From F23-B02 sp963590435 (GTDB lineage Bacteria; Bacillota; Clostridia; Oscillospirales; Oscillospiraceae): 24,126 nucleotides of DNA. A program made the position numbers and the translations under genes. The notes under the pieces were generated by a model, which saw only the letters and a program-made list of their open reading frames with translations, was not told the DNA's origin and ran no database searches. Shown one piece after another: positions 23,083 to 24,126 of this stretch; within the stretch, counting starts at the first letter, position 1; each line of letters starts with the position of its first letter. The stretch is from contig CAVAPG010000016.1 of the NCBI GenBank assembly GCA_963590435.1, forward strand, positions 1 through 24,126, written 5' to 3'.

Positions 23083-23689
23083 GAAAAACAAGGACGAGCA
23101 GCAGGCTCAGACCGAAGAGGTCAAGGAAGAAAAGACCGAACAGGCCGAAAAAACCGAAGCCGCTGCCGAAGAGATAAAGGACGAGACCGAAGTCGAGTCC
23201 AAGGAAGCGAAAAAAGACAAGAAGCAGAAGAAGGAATCCAAAAAGGAGTCCGAAATAAAGGAAACAGCCGAAAAGCTCATTCAGGCCGAAAAGGAGAAAT
23301 ACCTCAGGCTCTGCGCGGAATATGACAATTTCCGCAAGCGCAGTCAGAAAGAGCGCGACGGGCTGTATGCCGATATCAAGGCCGACACGCTGCTTAAGTT
23401 CCTGCCGGTCTATGACAATCTTGAAAGAGCGCTGGCAACACCGACCGCCGACGAAGCGTACCGCAAGGGCGTGGAGATGACGATGGTGCAGTTTAATCAG
23501 ACGCTTGAAAAGCTCGGTATAACCGAGATAGAGGCCCTCGGCAAGACCTTCGATCCGAATATGCACAACGCCGTTATGCACATCGAGGACGAAAGCTTCG
23601 GCGAAAACGAAGTCGTCGAGGTGTTCCAGAAGGGCTTCAAGCTCAACGATAAGGTAATCCGTTTCGCTATGGTTAAAGTGGCGAACTGA
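23072..23689 (+). CDS. grpE: Nucleotide exchange factor GrpE
   Basis: A 205-residue cochaperone that releases ADP from DnaK. The first 65 residues are a highly charged Lys/Glu tail, then the long dimer coiled coil leads into KYLRLCAEYDNFRKRSQKER, the family signature, and the VYDNLERAL segment. The C-terminal beta domain contains FDPNMHNAVMHIED and VVEVFQKGFKLNDKVIRFAMVKVAN. The ATG overlaps the end of hrcA by 11 bases, and AAGGGGG lies about a dozen bases before it. dnaK follows after 53 bases. Confidence 0.95.
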   Translation: MSSKKNKDEQQAQTEEVKEEKTEQAEKTEAAAEEIKDETEVESKEAKKDKKQKKESKKESEIKETAEKLIQAEKEKYLRLCAEYDNFRKRSQKERDGLYADIKADTLLKFLPVYDNLERALATPTADEAYRKGVEMTMVQFNQTLEKLGITEIEALGKTFDPNMHNAVMHIEDESFGENEVVEVFQKGFKLNDKVIRFAMVKVAN

Positions 23690-23742
23690 TTATAGATTTT
23701 AATTAAGTATATTATTGACTTTCAAATAGGAGGATTTAAATT

Positions 23743-24126
23743 ATGGGTAAGATTATTGGTATTGACCTCGGAACAACTAACAGCTGTGTTTCCGTTATGG
23801 AGGGCGGCGAAGCAGTCGTCATCGCAAATGCAGAGGGTGCACGCACCACTCCGTCAGTCGTAGCATTCACAAAGACCGGTGAGAGAATGGTAGGTCAGGT
23901 CGCAAAGCGCCAGGCCATCACGAACCCCGACAGAACCATTTCGTCAATCAAGCGTGAAATGGGCACGGCTTATAAAGTCACAATTGATGGCAAATCATAC
24001 ACTCCGCAGGAGATCTCCGCAATGATTCTTCAGAAGCTGAAGGCAGACGCGGAAAGCTACCTCGGCCAGAGCGTCACGGAAGCAGTCATCACCGTTCCTG
24101 CATACTTCACCGACGCACAGCGTCAG
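23743..24126 (+). CDS. dnaK: Chaperone DnaK (5' part, cut by window edge)
   Basis: The first 128 residues of Hsp70. The phosphate-1 motif IIGIDLGTTNSCVSVM is at the start, then TTPSVVAF, VGQVAKRQAITNP and the EAVITVPAYFTDAQRQ segment at the edge. AGGAGG (23728-23733) lies nine bases before the ATG. The remainder of the nucleotide-binding and the whole substrate-binding domain lie beyond the window. No separate promoter or second CIRCE is visible in the 53-base gap after grpE, so it should depend on the hrcA promoter. Confidence 0.97.
   Translation, partial: MGKIIGIDLGTTNSCVSVMEGGEAVVIANAEGARTTPSVVAFTKTGERMVGQVAKRQAITNPDRTISSIKREMGTAYKVTIDGKSYTPQEISAMILQKLKADAESYLGQSVTEAVITVPAYFTDAQRQ

Noticed and set aside
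23690..23742. Possible second promoter or CIRCE before dnaK
   Set aside because: The gap is AT-rich but contains no CIRCE arm and no convincing -35/-10 pair.

Overview
The window looks like chromosome of a Gram-positive gut-type Clostridia, probably Oscillospiraceae/Ruminococcaceae. The reasons are a yidD-yidC-jag cluster, sigma-A promoters of the TTGACA/TATAAT type with strong AGGAGG ribosome binding sites, CIRCE-controlled hrcA-grpE-dnaK, a tRNA with encoded CCA, a large single-chain PurL and an archaeal-type PurO. The genus cannot be fixed from the sequence alone.

Layout. Positions 2-2481 (+) hold the end of yidD, then yidC, jag/khpB and acpP, closed by a strong terminator that contains the promoter of a WYL-domain regulator (2602-3591, +). 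Positions 3642-7412 (-) are a tightly overlapping three-gene operon: a YmdB-like phosphodiesterase, a YhaO/SbcD-like nuclease and a YhaN/SbcC-like membrane-anchored ATPase. Positions 7625-7701 are tRNA-Arg(ACG). Next to it, on the minus strand, is a BrnT/BrnA toxin-antitoxin pair (7846-8336) with its own promoter, palindrome and terminator.

Positions 8512-20057 (+) are one long purine operon: promoter, ZTP riboswitch with terminator, then purE-purC-purF-purM-purN-purO-AICAR formyltransferase-purD-purL. It encodes most of the route from PRPP to IMP. purB is absent from the window, and so is purK. The last two IMP steps are done by two separate proteins, an archaeal-type PurO cyclohydrolase and a stand-alone formyltransferase, instead of bifunctional PurH. 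The ZTP riboswitch senses the AICAR-derived alarmone, so the operon should switch on when 10-formyl-THF is short.

Positions 20058-21984 are an AT-richer accessory stretch with separately promoted small units: a 43-residue protein with one canonical EF-hand loop, a possible short transcript with no intact ORF, a small XRE-type HTH protein, and (on the minus strand) a 230-residue protein that resembles a ThyX-fold family without its catalytic motif and carries a cysteine-rich insertion. Positions 21809-21907 are AT-rich and I see no gene there. The window ends with the heat-shock operon hrcA-grpE-dnaK (21908-24126, dnaK cut by the window edge).

The best candidates for undescribed biology are the EF-hand microprotein and the ThyX-like protein with its palindrome-marked promoter. 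The purO/formyltransferase arrangement under a ZTP switch is the most informative metabolic feature.
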